Shown here: in pieces, positions 46,898 to 56,382 of the stretch
How positions within the stretch are numbered: the first letter of the stretch is position 1
How the letters are laid out: each line of letters opens with the position of its first letter
Assembly (NCBI GenBank): GCA_934718785.1
Contig: CAKVAF010000008.1
Coordinates: 1-64,000, forward strand
From: an uncultured Campylobacter sp.
Lineage (GTDB): Bacteria; Campylobacterota; Campylobacteria; Campylobacterales; Campylobacteraceae
Direction: 5' to 3'
DNA length: 64,000 nt
Position numbers and translations under genes: made by a program
Notes under the pieces: model-generated
What the model was told of the DNA's origin: nothing
The model's database searches: none
Seen by the model: the letters and a program-made list of their open reading frames with translations, nothing else

Positions 46898-47818
46898 ATG
46901 AAAGTTTATAACAGCGTTACCGAATTGATCGGTAGGACACCTCTAGTGGCTTTGAAAGGTTTTGGTGAAAATTTATATGGAAAATGTGAGTTTTTAAACC
47001 CAAGTCACTCAGTCAAAGATAGAGCCGCTTATGCGATGATAAAAAGGGGCTTGGATGAAGGTAAAATCAACAAGGATACAACGATTATCGAATCAACAAG
47101 CGGCAATATGGGCATCGCTCTAGCGATGATTGCAGCAAGCTTAGGACTTAAAATCATCATCACAATGCCTGAGTCTATGAGCTTAGAGCGCCGCGCGATG
47201 ATGAAGCTTTTTGGTGCGCGCCTCGAGCTAACCCTTGCAAGTCTTGGTGTTAAAGGTGCTTATGATAAGGCCATTGAGCTTCAAAAGCAAACGCCAAATT
47301 CTTTCATCCCAAGTCAGTTTGAAAATGTAGCGAATAAAAACGCACACAGAGAACACACTGCGGTTGAAATTCTAAATGATTTAGACGACAAGATCGATTA
47401 TTTCGTCGCTGGTGTAGGTACGAGTGGGACGATTAGCGGTGTGGGCGAAGTCTTAAAAGAAAAGCTTGGCGACAAGGTTAAAATCATCGCGATTGAGCCC
47501 TCAGCTTCACCACTTCTTAGCGAAGGCAAAGCAGGACCGCATAAAATTCAAGGCATAGGTGCAAATATCGTGCCTGAGATCTTAAACCGCTCAGTCATTG
47601 ATGAGATTAAAACCGTAAGCAATGAAGATGCGATCAAAACAGCACAAACTTTAGCACGTCAAAATGGGCTTATGGTGGGCATTTCAAGCGGGGCAAATGT
47701 TTTCATCGCTAGCGAAATCGCCAAAGCAAATCCTAATAAAATCATCGTTACCATGCTTAATGATACCGCAGAGCGCTATCTCTCAACCGATCTTTTTGCG
47801 ACACTGAGTGATAATTGA
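46898..47818 (+). CDS. cysM: Cysteine synthase (O-acetylserine sulfhydrylase, CysM type)
   Basis: 306-residue PLP enzyme. The PLP lysine is in NPSHSVKDRAAYAMI, the substrate loop is ESTSGNMGIALAMIAA, and the phosphate-binding loop is GVGTSGTISGVGEVL. It makes cysteine from O-acetylserine and sulfide. Campylobacter uses this enzyme as its main cysteine synthase. The AAGGAG ribosome site and hup-cysM neighbourhood are conserved; a terminator follows. Confidence 0.95.
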   Translation: MKVYNSVTELIGRTPLVALKGFGENLYGKCEFLNPSHSVKDRAAYAMIKRGLDEGKINKDTTIIESTSGNMGIALAMIAASLGLKIIITMPESMSLERRAMMKLFGARLELTLASLGVKGAYDKAIELQKQTPNSFIPSQFENVANKNAHREHTAVEILNDLDDKIDYFVAGVGTSGTISGVGEVLKEKLGDKVKIIAIEPSASPLLSEGKAGPHKIQGIGANIVPEILNRSVIDEIKTVSNEDAIKTAQTLARQNGLMVGISSGANVFIASEIAKANPNKIIVTMLNDTAERYLSTDLFATLSDN

Positions 47819-47834
47819 TCGCGCGTATTTTTCT

Positions 47835-47865
47835 AAAGCTTGTGATATTCACACTCACAAGCTTT
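47835..47865 (+). terminator. Terminator of cysM
   Basis: AAAGCTTGTGA / TCACAAGCTTT, a perfect 11-bp stem with a 9-nt loop, followed by AAGTTTATTT. Confidence 0.82.
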
Positions 47866-48060
47866 AAGTTTATTTAATTTGCGGATAAAATCTGCAAATT
47901 CTTTCTGAGTTTCTTTTAATTTTAAAATTTAAAACAAATTTTTAAAACAAACCCATAAACCCCAGCGCAGGGTTTTAAAAATTATCTTTGGGATTTAATT
48001 TTTAGATTGTAGTAAAATTTTTGCAAATTTTTCTCAGTGATACCATGAAATGGTGCAAAA

Positions 48061-48606
48061 TCATTTCTTATTAGCATTTTGCTTCATATCCACATCAAAA
48101 TAAAAGCCCAAAGGCTTATTTGCATTAAAAAACTTTATGCGGTAGCGCATAAGATCCATTACACAAGCTGAAAAGATGACTTTTGCACTATATTCATTTT
48201 CATTCAGTGCTTGAAATGAAGATGAAATTTCGCCCATATACATATTTAAAGCGTAAATTTTGGCGTTTAAATCTTTAAAACTACCTAGATTGCTGATGAT
48301 AATCTCGTTTTCTTGCATAGCGCGCAAAGGTTTATTTTTAAGCTCTACACGCACTAAACGCCCTTGAAATTCATACTCGCAAGCCTTTGTATTTAAATCA
48401 CACGCCAAAGGCTTTAAATCCTGTGTATCGATAAATTCTCTAGCCATTTCTTTAGTGTTTTGTGCTAAATTTTGCGCGCTGGGATTTTGTGAGTTTGAGT
48501 ATTTAAATGCAAAAAAGCCACCGATTAAAAAAATAGCAAAAAAGATGAGTTTGAGAAAATTTGCACTTTTAAAAGCTTTTTTGGGCGAAAAATTTATCAT
48601 TATCAA
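48061..48606 (-). CDS. Membrane-anchored periplasmic protein, possibly FixH/YtkA-like
   Basis: 181 residues with a single N-terminal membrane anchor (about 17-36) and a periplasmic domain. That domain has a Cys pair (LACDLNTKACEYEF), a KPLRAMQENEI stretch, a NMYMGE Met segment and a late Cys in FSACVMDLM. This ordering resembles small copper-related FixH/YtkA-type proteins that in C. jejuni lie close to cysM. The match is a pattern seen by eye, so the copper link is tentative. Convergent with cysM, divergent from pgp2. Confidence 0.5.
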   Translation of the reverse strand: MIMINFSPKKAFKSANFLKLIFFAIFLIGGFFAFKYSNSQNPSAQNLAQNTKEMAREFIDTQDLKPLACDLNTKACEYEFQGRLVRVELKNKPLRAMQENEIIISNLGSFKDLNAKIYALNMYMGEISSSFQALNENEYSAKVIFSACVMDLMRYRIKFFNANKPLGFYFDVDMKQNANKK

Positions 48607-48686
48607 GCCTTTTTTTTGAGAGATTGAAGCTGATTTTATTTTAGCACATTATTGCTAGATTTTAGTTATTTTAACAAAAATTATTG

Positions 48687-48692
48687 TATAAT
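48687..48692 (+). promoter_or_regulatory. Probable -10 box for pgp2
   Basis: TATAAT in TTATTGTATAATTTCG, about 36 bases before the start codon. Its position excludes translation from an earlier in-frame ATG at 48684. Confidence 0.7.
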
Positions 48693-48725
48693 TTCGTTTT
48701 GAAATTTACACATAGGAGAAAAGTG

Positions 48726-49706
48726 TTGAAAAAAATTTGTATTTTTTTGATGATTTTGATAAACTTAGCAAGCCTTAGTGCTGCGGATTTAGCGCGCATT
48801 TATCTTAATGAAGGTCTTGAGGCTGTGGGCAGAGAGCTTGAAAAAGAGCTTGCAAATAAAAGCTTTTGGCTTGAAGAGCTTAAGGGCAAGGATGTGAGCC
48901 TAGGTTATTACGATGATGAAGCGACAATCGCTCTTGTAAATAAGACAAATAAGACCTTTCGCGTGTATTTGTATCAAAATGGCAAGCTCACGCAAGAGTT
49001 TGAGCAAAAAAATGTACTCACAGGACTTATGGGCGATAAAGAAGTTGAGGGCGATTTAAAAACGCCGATAGGATTTTACGAGCTTGGGCGTCAGTTTGAC
49101 CCTAAAAATACTTACTATGGGCCTTTTGCTTTTGCGACGACTTATCCTAATTTATACGATCAACTTCAGGGCAAAACAGGCGGCGGGATATGGATACATG
49201 GTTATCCGCTTGATGGCACACGCTTGGATGAATACAAAACTAGGGGTTGCGTGGCGCTTTTAAATGATAATCTTCAAAGTTTTGGCAAGCTCATCGCCGG
49301 GCGTAAAAATGTCTATGCGATGACCGAAGAAAAGGACGAAGTGCGCGCAAACGCTGATGAAATCGCTTCTATCGTCGCTTCACTTTTTGAATGGAAGCAC
49401 AGCTGGACGATAAATGATACCAAAACTTATCTCACATTTTACGATGAAAAGGACTTTCGCCGTTTTGATGGAAAGAAATTCAACGAATTTGCAACGATGA
49501 AAGAGCGCATTTTTGCTAAAAAAGAGCGCAAAAGCATTAAATTTTCTAAAATTTCAATCAGCCCTTACCCAAATGCCAAGGGCGAAAAGATGTTTCGCAT
49601 AGCTTTTTATGAGGATTATTACGCACCAAGCTATCAATTTAGGGGCGATAAGCTGCTTTATGTTAAGCTTGATAATGGAAAGATGAAAATCCTAGCAGAA
49701 CAATAA
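48726..49706 (+). CDS. pgp2: LD-carboxypeptidase Pgp2 (Csd6-like)
   Basis: 326 residues from TTG at 48726 (seven bases after AGGAG; the adjacent GTG at 48723 is an alternative). A signal peptide (about 1-19, ending LSAA) precedes a YkuD-type domain with IWIHGYPLDGTRLDEYKTRGCVAL, which holds the catalytic His and Cys. This matches the helical-shape enzyme Pgp2 of C. jejuni and Csd6 of Helicobacter, which trim tetrapeptides to tripeptides rather than making 3-3 crosslinks. The C-terminal NTF2-like half binds substrate in those relatives. Overlaps alr by one base. Confidence 0.9.
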   Translation: MKKICIFLMILINLASLSAADLARIYLNEGLEAVGRELEKELANKSFWLEELKGKDVSLGYYDDEATIALVNKTNKTFRVYLYQNGKLTQEFEQKNVLTGLMGDKEVEGDLKTPIGFYELGRQFDPKNTYYGPFAFATTYPNLYDQLQGKTGGGIWIHGYPLDGTRLDEYKTRGCVALLNDNLQSFGKLIAGRKNVYAMTEEKDEVRANADEIASIVASLFEWKHSWTINDTKTYLTFYDEKDFRRFDGKKFNEFATMKERIFAKKERKSIKFSKISISPYPNAKGEKMFRIAFYEDYYAPSYQFRGDKLLYVKLDNGKMKILAEQ

Positions 49707-50896
49707 TGGCTTTCATAAGACTTGATTTTAAGGCTTACACGCAAAATTTAACGCAAATTGCCAAAAAAGCAGGGGGCTTTGAAAAGCTCATTTGTGTGTT
49801 TAAAAACAACGCTTACGCTCATGGTATAAACTTGCTTTCCCCCATTGCTAAGGCTTTGGGCGTGAGTTTTATCGCGCTTAAAAATGAAAGAGAGGCTTTA
49901 GAGCTTGAGATCTTTTTTGAGTTTTTAAATAAAGCCTCAAAAAATATCAAAAAAGATTTTTTAAATCCTGCTTTTTTAAATAAAATAAATGAAAGCCACC
50001 CCGCTTTTTCTAGCCCAAATTCAGCTTCTAAAACTTCTAAAATCTCTAAAAACGCGAGCTTTGAAAATATTTTAATTCTTTCGCATATCCCAAATGGCAA
50101 GGAAAATCCCAAATTCATCTACGCAGCTAATGATATAAAGAGCTTTGAAGCTTTTAAAAAAGGCACAAAGCTTCATCTAGTCATCGATACGGGTATGCAC
50201 AGAAATGGCGTTTTGCTTAAAGACATAGAAAAAGCCTTTCAAAAAGCAAGGGCTTTAAAGCTTGAAATCACAGGCATTTTCACACATTTTGCAGGCAGTG
50301 ATGAAATGGATGCGAGCTTTTTTGTGCAAAGGCAAAAATTTGATGAAGCTAAAAAAATAGCGCAGAAAGCCGCCCTAAATTTAGGCTTTAAAAAGCTTAT
50401 TTTTCACGCTTCAAACTCAGCCGCTTTGTTTCGCAGCAGCAAAATCCCTACTGATGAGCTTTGCCGAGTGGGCTTGGCACAATTTGGCTACAATGATTTT
50501 GCTAAACTTAAAAAAGTGCTGAGCCTTTATGCTGAAAAACTCAGCTCATGCATCCTTGAAAGCCACGAATGCGTAGGCTATGGCGGCAAATTTAGCGCGT
50601 CAAAGCCCCTTAAAATCGCCACTTATGATTTAGGTTATGCGGACGGACTTTTTCGCTTTGATGGTGCTAGTTTTGATCAAAGTTCGCTTTTAAAGCCTAA
50701 AGATACTCAAAAACTCACTTTAGCTAATGACAAAAGCTTGCTGGGGTGTATGTCTATGGATAGTTTTTCGTGCGAGGATGTGGGCGCTCAAGTTTGTGTT
50801 TTTAAAGACGCAGATATTTTCGCGCGCTATTTTAACACCATTAATTATGAAATTCTAGCCAAACTCAGCCCCTATATTAAGCGCATTTTAGTTTAA
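49706..50896 (+). CDS. alr: Alanine racemase with internal low-complexity insertion
   Basis: PLP enzyme making D-alanine for peptidoglycan. The PLP lysine is Lys33 in VFKNNAYAHG, THFAGSDEMD and HASNSAAL follow, and the second catalytic base Tyr is in CVGYGGKFSA. At 396 residues it is well above the roughly 330 I expect. Residues about 69-121 are extra, with runs such as NSASKTSKISKNASFEN, placed between the EREALEL helix and the ILILSHIP strand. DNA 50048-50068 at the end of the insert resembles the right half of repeat A plus flank as found in psd (NASFEN here, SGASFEN there). Confidence 0.92.
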   Translation: MAFIRLDFKAYTQNLTQIAKKAGGFEKLICVFKNNAYAHGINLLSPIAKALGVSFIALKNEREALELEIFFEFLNKASKNIKKDFLNPAFLNKINESHPAFSSPNSASKTSKISKNASFENILILSHIPNGKENPKFIYAANDIKSFEAFKKGTKLHLVIDTGMHRNGVLLKDIEKAFQKARALKLEITGIFTHFAGSDEMDASFFVQRQKFDEAKKIAQKAALNLGFKKLIFHASNSAALFRSSKIPTDELCRVGLAQFGYNDFAKLKKVLSLYAEKLSSCILESHECVGYGGKFSASKPLKIATYDLGYADGLFRFDGASFDQSSLLKPKDTQKLTLANDKSLLGCMSMDSFSCEDVGAQVCVFKDADIFARYFNTINYEILAKLSPYIKRILV

Positions 50897-50940
50897 ATTC
50901 TAAGGAATTTAAAAACTCAAAGGATTTGAAAATAAAATTT

Positions 50941-51067
50941 AAAACAGCGGCACGAGTTTTTTAATCCAATTATTACGAGCGCTAGCAAAGCAATTTATAT
51001 TAAATAGCAAAGATAAAAAATGCCTTGCCACGACAAAACTTTGTTTTGTCTTGCAAAGATAAATTTT
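50941..51067. repeat. Repeat A plus B-type repeats
   Basis: Repeat A at 50941-50956 (AAAACAGCGGCACGAG, one mismatch) followed by a B unit at 50971-51000 (TATTACGAGCGCTAGCAAAG...), which matches 63121-63150 with five differences. A degenerate palindrome follows at about 51020-51060 (GACAAAACTTTGTTTTGTC). Lies between the convergent genes alr and mnmA. Confidence 0.7.
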
Positions 51068-51111
51068 AAATCAGATTCTCTAAAAAACACAAAGCTATTT
51101 CTTGGCAAAAA

Positions 51112-52131
51112 TCAGCTGATAAAGCCGCTGGCAAGCACCTTATCTTTATCATAAAACACCGCCATTTGACCGCTGGCAAGCCCATACACTTCTTCTTTTA
51201 AAGCGATTTTTGCGCCGCCATTTGGCAGGATTTGCACATTGCAAGGCGTGGATTTGCTGCGGTAGCGGATTTTAACCTCGCAATCTAAATTTGTAGCATT
51301 ATCCACGAAAAGATTGATTTTATCCAGTTCAAATTCTTTGATTTTAAGCTCTTCTTTTTTGCCGACGATGATTTGATTGTGCTTAGGATCGATTTTAAGC
51401 ACGAAATGCGGCTCATGCGCGCCTCGCACCTCAAAGCCGCGCCTTTTGCCGATAGTATAGTGCATGTAGCCCTCGTGTCTGCCCACGACCTTGCCACTGC
51501 TATCAAGCACATCGCCCGGGATATTTGTATCCATAAATTGATTTAAAACTTGCACATAAGTATCTTCTACAAAGCAAATTTCAGCACTTTCTTTTTGCGT
51601 GGCAAAGCTTTCAAGCTCCTTAATCGTCGCGGCAAAGGCTTTGACCTCTTCTTTGCGCTTTTCGCCCAGTGGGAAAATGAGATATTTTAGCGCTTCTTTA
51701 TCAGCACTGGCTAAAAAATAGCTTTGATCCTTAGTCTCATCGTGCGCGGTTTTGATAAAGCCATCTTCAATGCGCGCGTAATGCCCAGTAGCAAGCTTCT
51801 CACAGCCAAGGCTTTTGGCAAATTCAAGCAGTTTGCCAAGCTTAATAAATCGGTTGCACCAAGCGCAAGGATTTGGCGTTTTGCCCTCTTTGTAGGTATT
51901 GACAAAAGGCATATAAACGCGCTCTTTGAAGTCTTCTTGTAGGTCTAAAATGTGGTGTTTGATGCCTAAGAATTTCGCGGCTTTTTTGACTTTTGCGATG
52001 TTTGCTTCGTGATAACCGGGCTTGCCGTGAAGCTTCATATAACAGCCCTCGACCTCGTGTCCTTGCTTGAGCAAGGTATAAGCTGTAACGGTGCTATCAA
52101 CGCCACCGCTCATTGCAACTAAGATTTTCAT
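51112..52131 (-). CDS. mnmA: tRNA-specific 2-thiouridylase MnmA
   Basis: 339 residues. PP-loop [13 protein letters not shown] at the N-terminus, first catalytic Cys in [13 protein letters not shown], second in [10 protein letters not shown], with the [10 protein letters not shown] and DQSYFLA motifs between. Thiolates U34 of Lys, Glu and Gln tRNAs. Single gene. The Asp-Gln-Ser-Tyr motif and both cysteines are intact. Confidence 0.96.
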   Translation of the reverse strand: MKILVAMSGGVDSTVTAYTLLKQGHEVEGCYMKLHGKPGYHEANIAKVKKAAKFLGIKHHILDLQEDFKERVYMPFVNTYKEGKTPNPCAWCNRFIKLGKLLEFAKSLGCEKLATGHYARIEDGFIKTAHDETKDQSYFLASADKEALKYLIFPLGEKRKEEVKAFAATIKELESFATQKESAEICFVEDTYVQVLNQFMDTNIPGDVLDSSGKVVGRHEGYMHYTIGKRRGFEVRGAHEPHFVLKIDPKHNQIIVGKKEELKIKEFELDKINLFVDNATNLDCEVKIRYRSKSTPCNVQILPNGGAKIALKEEVYGLASGQMAVFYDKDKVLASGFIS

Positions 52132-52291
52132 AGCTCTTCCTTTAAGCTTTTAAAGTCCCTTTAAATAGGGCTTTGCGCTTTGCCAAAATTTGCAAAGGCT
52201 TTTTTTAAAGCGTTATTATATCTTAAAAAACATTTACTTTTTTAAATAAAGGGCTAAAAAAATCTTAAATTTTACAAACCTAAAGTTAAGT

Positions 52292-52912
52292 TTAAAGCAA
52301 TTCTTGCTTCAAACTTTCAAGGATGAACTCTAAATCATCGCTGATTTGATATAAGCTCTCATCGCCTTTTGAAATGACTTCAAGCCCCAGCAAAGTGCCT
52401 TTGATAAACTCATCAAGTCCTTGCCAAAACTCGCTGCCAACGAGAAAAATCGGCACTTTTTTAAAGCCAAGCTGCTTTAAGGTAAGCACTTCTAAAAGCT
52501 CATCCAGTGTGCCAAAACCGCCCGCAAAGATCACAAACGCAAGGCTTTTATCAATGAGCGCCATTTTACGCACGGCTAAGTTTTCAAAAGTGAGATTAAA
52601 GCCCACGAATTCGTTTGATTTTTGCTCAAAAGGCAGGTGGATATTAAAGCCAATGGATCTTTGACTAAGCTCTAATTTTAGGGCTTTGCATGCTTCATAA
52701 GCGCCTAAATTTGCAGCCTGCATAATGCCCCCGCCAGCTCCACTTACAACGCTAAAGCCCGCATTCACACACATAAAAGCAAGTTTTCTAGCAAGCTTAT
52801 AATGCATTGAGCCTTCTTTAAGCCTTGCTGAGCCAAAAAAAGTGATAGGATTTTTAAGATTTTTAATGCTTGAAAATTTGGCTAAATCCTGCGTGATTTG
52901 CTTTTTAAACAA
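52292..52912 (-). CDS. LOG-family (lysine decarboxylase-like) phosphoribohydrolase
   Basis: 206 residues of the Rossmann-like LOG/TIGR00730 family. The nucleotide motif is FAGGFGTLDELLEVLTLKQ, where the usual PGGxGTxxE has Ala for Pro, and GAGGGIMQAANLGA is the second glycine loop. Plant and bacterial LOG proteins release the base from nucleoside monophosphates; the substrate here is unknown. As in C. jejuni it lies beside mnmA, 160 bases upstream on the same strand. Confidence 0.82.
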   Translation of the reverse strand: MFKKQITQDLAKFSSIKNLKNPITFFGSARLKEGSMHYKLARKLAFMCVNAGFSVVSGAGGGIMQAANLGAYEACKALKLELSQRSIGFNIHLPFEQKSNEFVGFNLTFENLAVRKMALIDKSLAFVIFAGGFGTLDELLEVLTLKQLGFKKVPIFLVGSEFWQGLDEFIKGTLLGLEVISKGDESLYQISDDLEFILESLKQELL

Positions 52913-53233
52913 TGATTTTCCTTTGATTTTTCTAAAATTGAATTTTGATTTTTTCTAAACTTCAAATTGTAAAATAAATTTCTAAATCATCAGCAGCGGT
53001 TTTAAAATTTATTTTACAATTTTACAATTTTGTTTTTGTAGATTTGGAAATTGCTTTGTTTGTGCTTTATAAATGACGCATTTAGCAAAATGCAAAATAA
53101 ATTTACAATTGCCTTAAATAGCAAAATGCAAATTATTAAATCCAAATTCAAGTCATTTTCGGCTAAAAATAATCTTTTTTAAAGCAAAAAAGCGCTAAAA
53201 TAAGCGCGCAATTTTTTTTACAAATGAGAAATT
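52913..53233. other. Divergent intergenic region before ispG
   Basis: 321 AT-rich bases. It holds repeat A2 in reverse (52984-53003) and, 15-40 bases before ispG, a short hairpin GCGCT / AGCGC (53192-53207) followed by a T8 run (53212-53219), a terminator-like structure in the ispG leader. No gene seen. Confidence 0.55.
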
Positions 53234-54298
53234 ATGGCTTATCAAAGGTTTAAAACAAAGCAAATTAAAGTGGGTAATGTGCTTATAGGAGGGGACGCGC
53301 CTATATCCACGCAGTCCATGCTCTTTAGCAAAACGCGCGACATTCAAGGTTGCTTAGAGCAGCTCAACCGCCTTTATTTTGCGGGTGCTGATATCGTGCG
53401 CTTAGCCTGCCTTGATATGGTTGATGCAAGAGCGCTTAAAGAAATTAAGGCGCAAAGCCCCTTGCCTTTGATTGTGGATATTCATTTTAATCACAAATTA
53501 GCGGTGTTTTGTGCCGAATTTATCGATGGAGTGCGCATAAATCCGGGCAATATAGGCGGCAAGGAAAATGTCAAAGAAGTGGTAAAAGCGTGCAAAGAAC
53601 GCTCTATACCTATAAGAATAGGCGTCAATCACGGCTCTATTGAAAAGCAATTTGCCGATAAATACGGATATGGCATTGACGCTATGCTTGAAAGTGCCTT
53701 GTATAATATCAATCTTTTAGAGGATTTTGACTTCACAGACATTAAAATTTCTATGAAAACTTCGGATGCGCAGAAGACCATAGAAGCTTATGAGCGCTTG
53801 CGTCCGCTGTGTGAATATCCTTTTCATCTAGGAGTTACTGAGGCGGGGACGAAATTTCACAGCACTGTAAAAAGCTCCATAGCCCTTGGAAACTTACTTT
53901 TAAAGGGCATTGGCGATACGATGCGAGTATCGATGACGGGCGAGCTTGAAGAAGAAATTCGCGTGGCTAAAGCGATTTTACAAGATAGCGGGGTGCAAAA
54001 AAGCGGGATAAATATCATCTCGTGTCCTACTTGTGGGCGCATACAAAGTGATTTGGTAAAAGCCATTAAAATCGTTGAGGAAAAAACTAAGCACATCAAA
54101 GAGCCTTTAAATATCAGCGTGATGGGCTGCGTAGTCAATGCTTTAGGCGAGGCAAAGGGCGCAGATGTCGCCATAGCCTTTGGTAAAGGACAAGGCCTAG
54201 TTATAAGACACGGCGAAGTGGTGGCAAAACTTAAGGAAAACGAGCTTGTCGAGCGCTTTTTGCTTGAAGTGGAAGATGAAGTCAAAAGCAGGGCTTGA
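53234..54298 (+). CDS. ispG: 4-hydroxy-3-methylbut-2-enyl diphosphate synthase (IspG/GcpE)
   Basis: 354-residue iron-sulfur enzyme of the MEP isoprenoid pathway. The N-terminal TIM barrel has [10 protein letters not shown] and [10 protein letters not shown]; the 4Fe-4S ligands are in SCPTCGR and the later [10 protein letters not shown], with the downstream Glu present. Normal length. Stands alone, divergent from the LOG gene. Confidence 0.95.
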   Translation: MAYQRFKTKQIKVGNVLIGGDAPISTQSMLFSKTRDIQGCLEQLNRLYFAGADIVRLACLDMVDARALKEIKAQSPLPLIVDIHFNHKLAVFCAEFIDGVRINPGNIGGKENVKEVVKACKERSIPIRIGVNHGSIEKQFADKYGYGIDAMLESALYNINLLEDFDFTDIKISMKTSDAQKTIEAYERLRPLCEYPFHLGVTEAGTKFHSTVKSSIALGNLLLKGIGDTMRVSMTGELEEEIRVAKAILQDSGVQKSGINIISCPTCGRIQSDLVKAIKIVEEKTKHIKEPLNISVMGCVVNALGEAKGADVAIAFGKGQGLVIRHGEVVAKLKENELVERFLLEVEDEVKSRA

Positions 54299-54511
54299 GA
54301 TGAATTATGCAAAGCAAAAAACAGATTACAAAAAAACAAAGAGCGCATTAGAAAATTTCATAGAAATTTAGTCTAAATTATAAAACTGCGGCTGATATGA
54401 AAAACAGGGCGTAAATTTCAAAAAACTAAATGTAGATTGTAGAATTTACATTTAAAATCACAAATTTTAAATCACAGCTGCGAGCGATGATTTAAAATTC
54501 ATTCAATTTAA

Positions 54512-54536
54512 AAATCTCGCTTATAAAGCGAGATTT
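54512..54536 (-). terminator. Hairpin between ispG and the B-box protein gene
   Basis: AAATCTCGCTT / AAGCGAGATTT, a perfect 11-bp stem with a 3-nt loop, five bases after the stop of the minus-strand gene. T-rich on both sides, so it may serve both convergent genes. Upstream at 54381 and 54473 are weak relatives of repeat A2. Confidence 0.8.
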
Positions 54537-54541
54537 GAATT

Positions 54542-55153
54542 TTAATTTTGAATGTGTGTATTTTGCGCATTTGCTTCTATGGACGCTAGTTCTTCAGTCT
54601 CTAAAGTCTCCTTAAAGGCTTTAGCTTTTTGTATGTCTTTTTTGACAAAATTGCCTGCAAAAAGCACATAAAAGATGAAATACACAGGAAAAAGGATACT
54701 AGAAACAACAAAAACGATAGCTACGCCCGCTATTTTAAATCCTAAGCTCATCCATGGATATTGCGCAGCAAAAACACCATCGCTTACCTGTGCGCTTATG
54801 CTTGTATTTCTATTACTCCAGTCATAATACCCTAAAGCACCAGGACATCCCCACAAAAAGAAAAATAACACAAACCACCATCCGCTCGTTATATATTCAT
54901 TGGACCGCAAGTAAAAGACAACCAAACCTGAAACAAGCAAAATCGCATAAAGAATTTTTTTACCCAGTACTCCACCTAGCCTTTGCTCCAACTCATCGAT
55001 ATAAGCTTCTTGTAATTTGATAGCGCAAGGACTACAAATAGGCTTTGTGCCAGCTTTTAGAGTAGTATCTTTGAAACATTTAGCACAAAGACCCACACCA
55101 CACTCACTGCAAGTTGCTACTGCAGGCTCGCTTGTATGAGTTATACAATTCAT
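54542..55153 (-). CDS. Membrane protein with N-terminal B-box-like zinc finger
   Basis: 203 residues from the ATG at 55153 (AAGGAG just upstream; ten more codons upstream are open but unlikely). The first 45 residues form a Cys/His zinc-binding module: CITHTSEPAVATCSECGVGLC, then CFKD and CSPCA. About four hydrophobic segments follow (about 66-80, 90-110, 140-165 and 165-180). The C-terminus is acidic. Zinc-finger-plus-membrane proteins like this occur sporadically in bacteria; function unknown. Flanked by repeats and AT-rich gaps on both sides. Confidence 0.7.
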   Translation of the reverse strand: MNCITHTSEPAVATCSECGVGLCAKCFKDTTLKAGTKPICSPCAIKLQEAYIDELEQRLGGVLGKKILYAILLVSGLVVFYLRSNEYITSGWWFVLFFFLWGCPGALGYYDWSNRNTSISAQVSDGVFAAQYPWMSLGFKIAGVAIVFVVSSILFPVYFIFYVLFAGNFVKKDIQKAKAFKETLETEELASIEANAQNTHIQN

Positions 55154-55488
55154 TTTTTCTCCTTTTTTAAATAAATTTTTCAAATTATAACAAAAAAAAA
55201 AAAAATATTATCAAGAGTAAATTTAAGAAATTTTTAAGAAAATAGTGGAATTTTTTGATTAAAATGCCGATAAAATAGCGCTTCAAAATCATAAAAAATT
55301 TATTGAAAAAATTTTAAAATTTTTCAAAACGATAAAATGAAGCATAAAATTTAGATGAAATTACTTTAAATTTTTATATTGACCTTAATTTCACACTCAT
55401 TAAAAAAGGCTAAAATTTGTTTAAATTTTAGTTACGATTAAGGATAAAATTATAAAATTTAACTTAGAAATTTATTTTAGGATGTAAA
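55154..55488. other. AT-rich divergent gap
   Basis: 335 bases between the zinc-finger membrane protein gene and the HDOD gene, including an A12 run at about 55193-55204. No gene, clear repeat or convincing -10 box seen. Confidence 0.55.
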
Positions 55489-56358
55489 ATGCTAGAGAAT
55501 AAAACAGGCGATATGAATGAGCTTTTACTCAAAAGCACCGAAGAGCTGCCACCGCTGCCGCAGACTGTGCGCGAACTTCAAACTTATGTGAGCGAGGCGG
55601 GCGCGAATATGCGCATTGACAAGGTCGCTGAGATTATACAAGGCGATCCTGTCGTTACTACAAGGCTTTTGCAGCTTGCAAATTCGCATTATTATGGCTT
55701 TTCAAGAGAAGTGACGACGATATATCAAGTTGTTAATTTACTCGGCGTTTCAAATATCAAAAATATCATCACCACTCAAAGCATACAAAGCAATTTCAAA
55801 GTCGATATATCCGCATATGGCATAGATACAAACAAATTTTTAAAAAGCTCAAACGAAGAAGCGCAGTTCATCTCCACTTGGCTTTTAAATGAAGATAAAA
55901 AGCTGTCCTACCTGCTCGTGCCTTGCGCGATACTCATTCGCTTTGGGATGATAGTTTTTTCAAATTTTTTGATACAAAACAAAAAAGACGCTGAGTTTTT
56001 AAAGGCTCTAAAAGACAGCAATTTTTCTAATATCGCGGCGGTGGAAGAGCAATTTTTGGGCGTGGATCACATTTCTTTTCTTTCTTATTTGTTTCATAAA
56101 TGGAACTTTGATGAAGTTTTAATCGAAACAGTGGCTTTTGTCAATACCCCGCACGCAGCAGATGGCAATATCAAGCGAAATGCCTATGCTCTGGCTATTG
56201 CAAATGATATTTTTGCTCTTTATGATAGCAGCTCAGAATTTCGCGTCAGCCACGCACTCTCTTTGATAAAAGAAGCCAAAGGGCAAGGCGTGAGCTTTAA
56301 TACAGAGAATTTTTTAAGCAAATTACCAGACTTTGCGCGCAAAAACTTAGAGCTTTAA
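55489..56358 (+). CDS. HDOD-domain signalling protein
   Basis: 289 residues. The HDOD core spans about residues 12-215, with LPPLPQTVRELQTYV, KVAEIIQGDPVVTTRLLQLANS and IYQVVNLLGVSNIKNII. It lacks the HD and GYP residues of true phosphodiesterases, as usual for HDOD. The C. jejuni homologue (next to the same downstream gene) affects motility and colonisation, according to what I recall. Mode of action unknown. Confidence 0.87.
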   Translation: MLENKTGDMNELLLKSTEELPPLPQTVRELQTYVSEAGANMRIDKVAEIIQGDPVVTTRLLQLANSHYYGFSREVTTIYQVVNLLGVSNIKNIITTQSIQSNFKVDISAYGIDTNKFLKSSNEEAQFISTWLLNEDKKLSYLLVPCAILIRFGMIVFSNFLIQNKKDAEFLKALKDSNFSNIAAVEEQFLGVDHISFLSYLFHKWNFDEVLIETVAFVNTPHAADGNIKRNAYALAIANDIFALYDSSSEFRVSHALSLIKEAKGQGVSFNTENFLSKLPDFARKNLEL

Positions 56359-56382
56359 AGCGCTTTTAAGCTCTAAATTTCA

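Noticed and set aside
47940..47990. AAAACAAACCC...GCGCAGGGTTTTAAAA considered as another repeat A.
   Set aside because: Only the A/T borders match; the core CAGCGGCGCGAG is absent. It is a small GC hairpin of unclear role.
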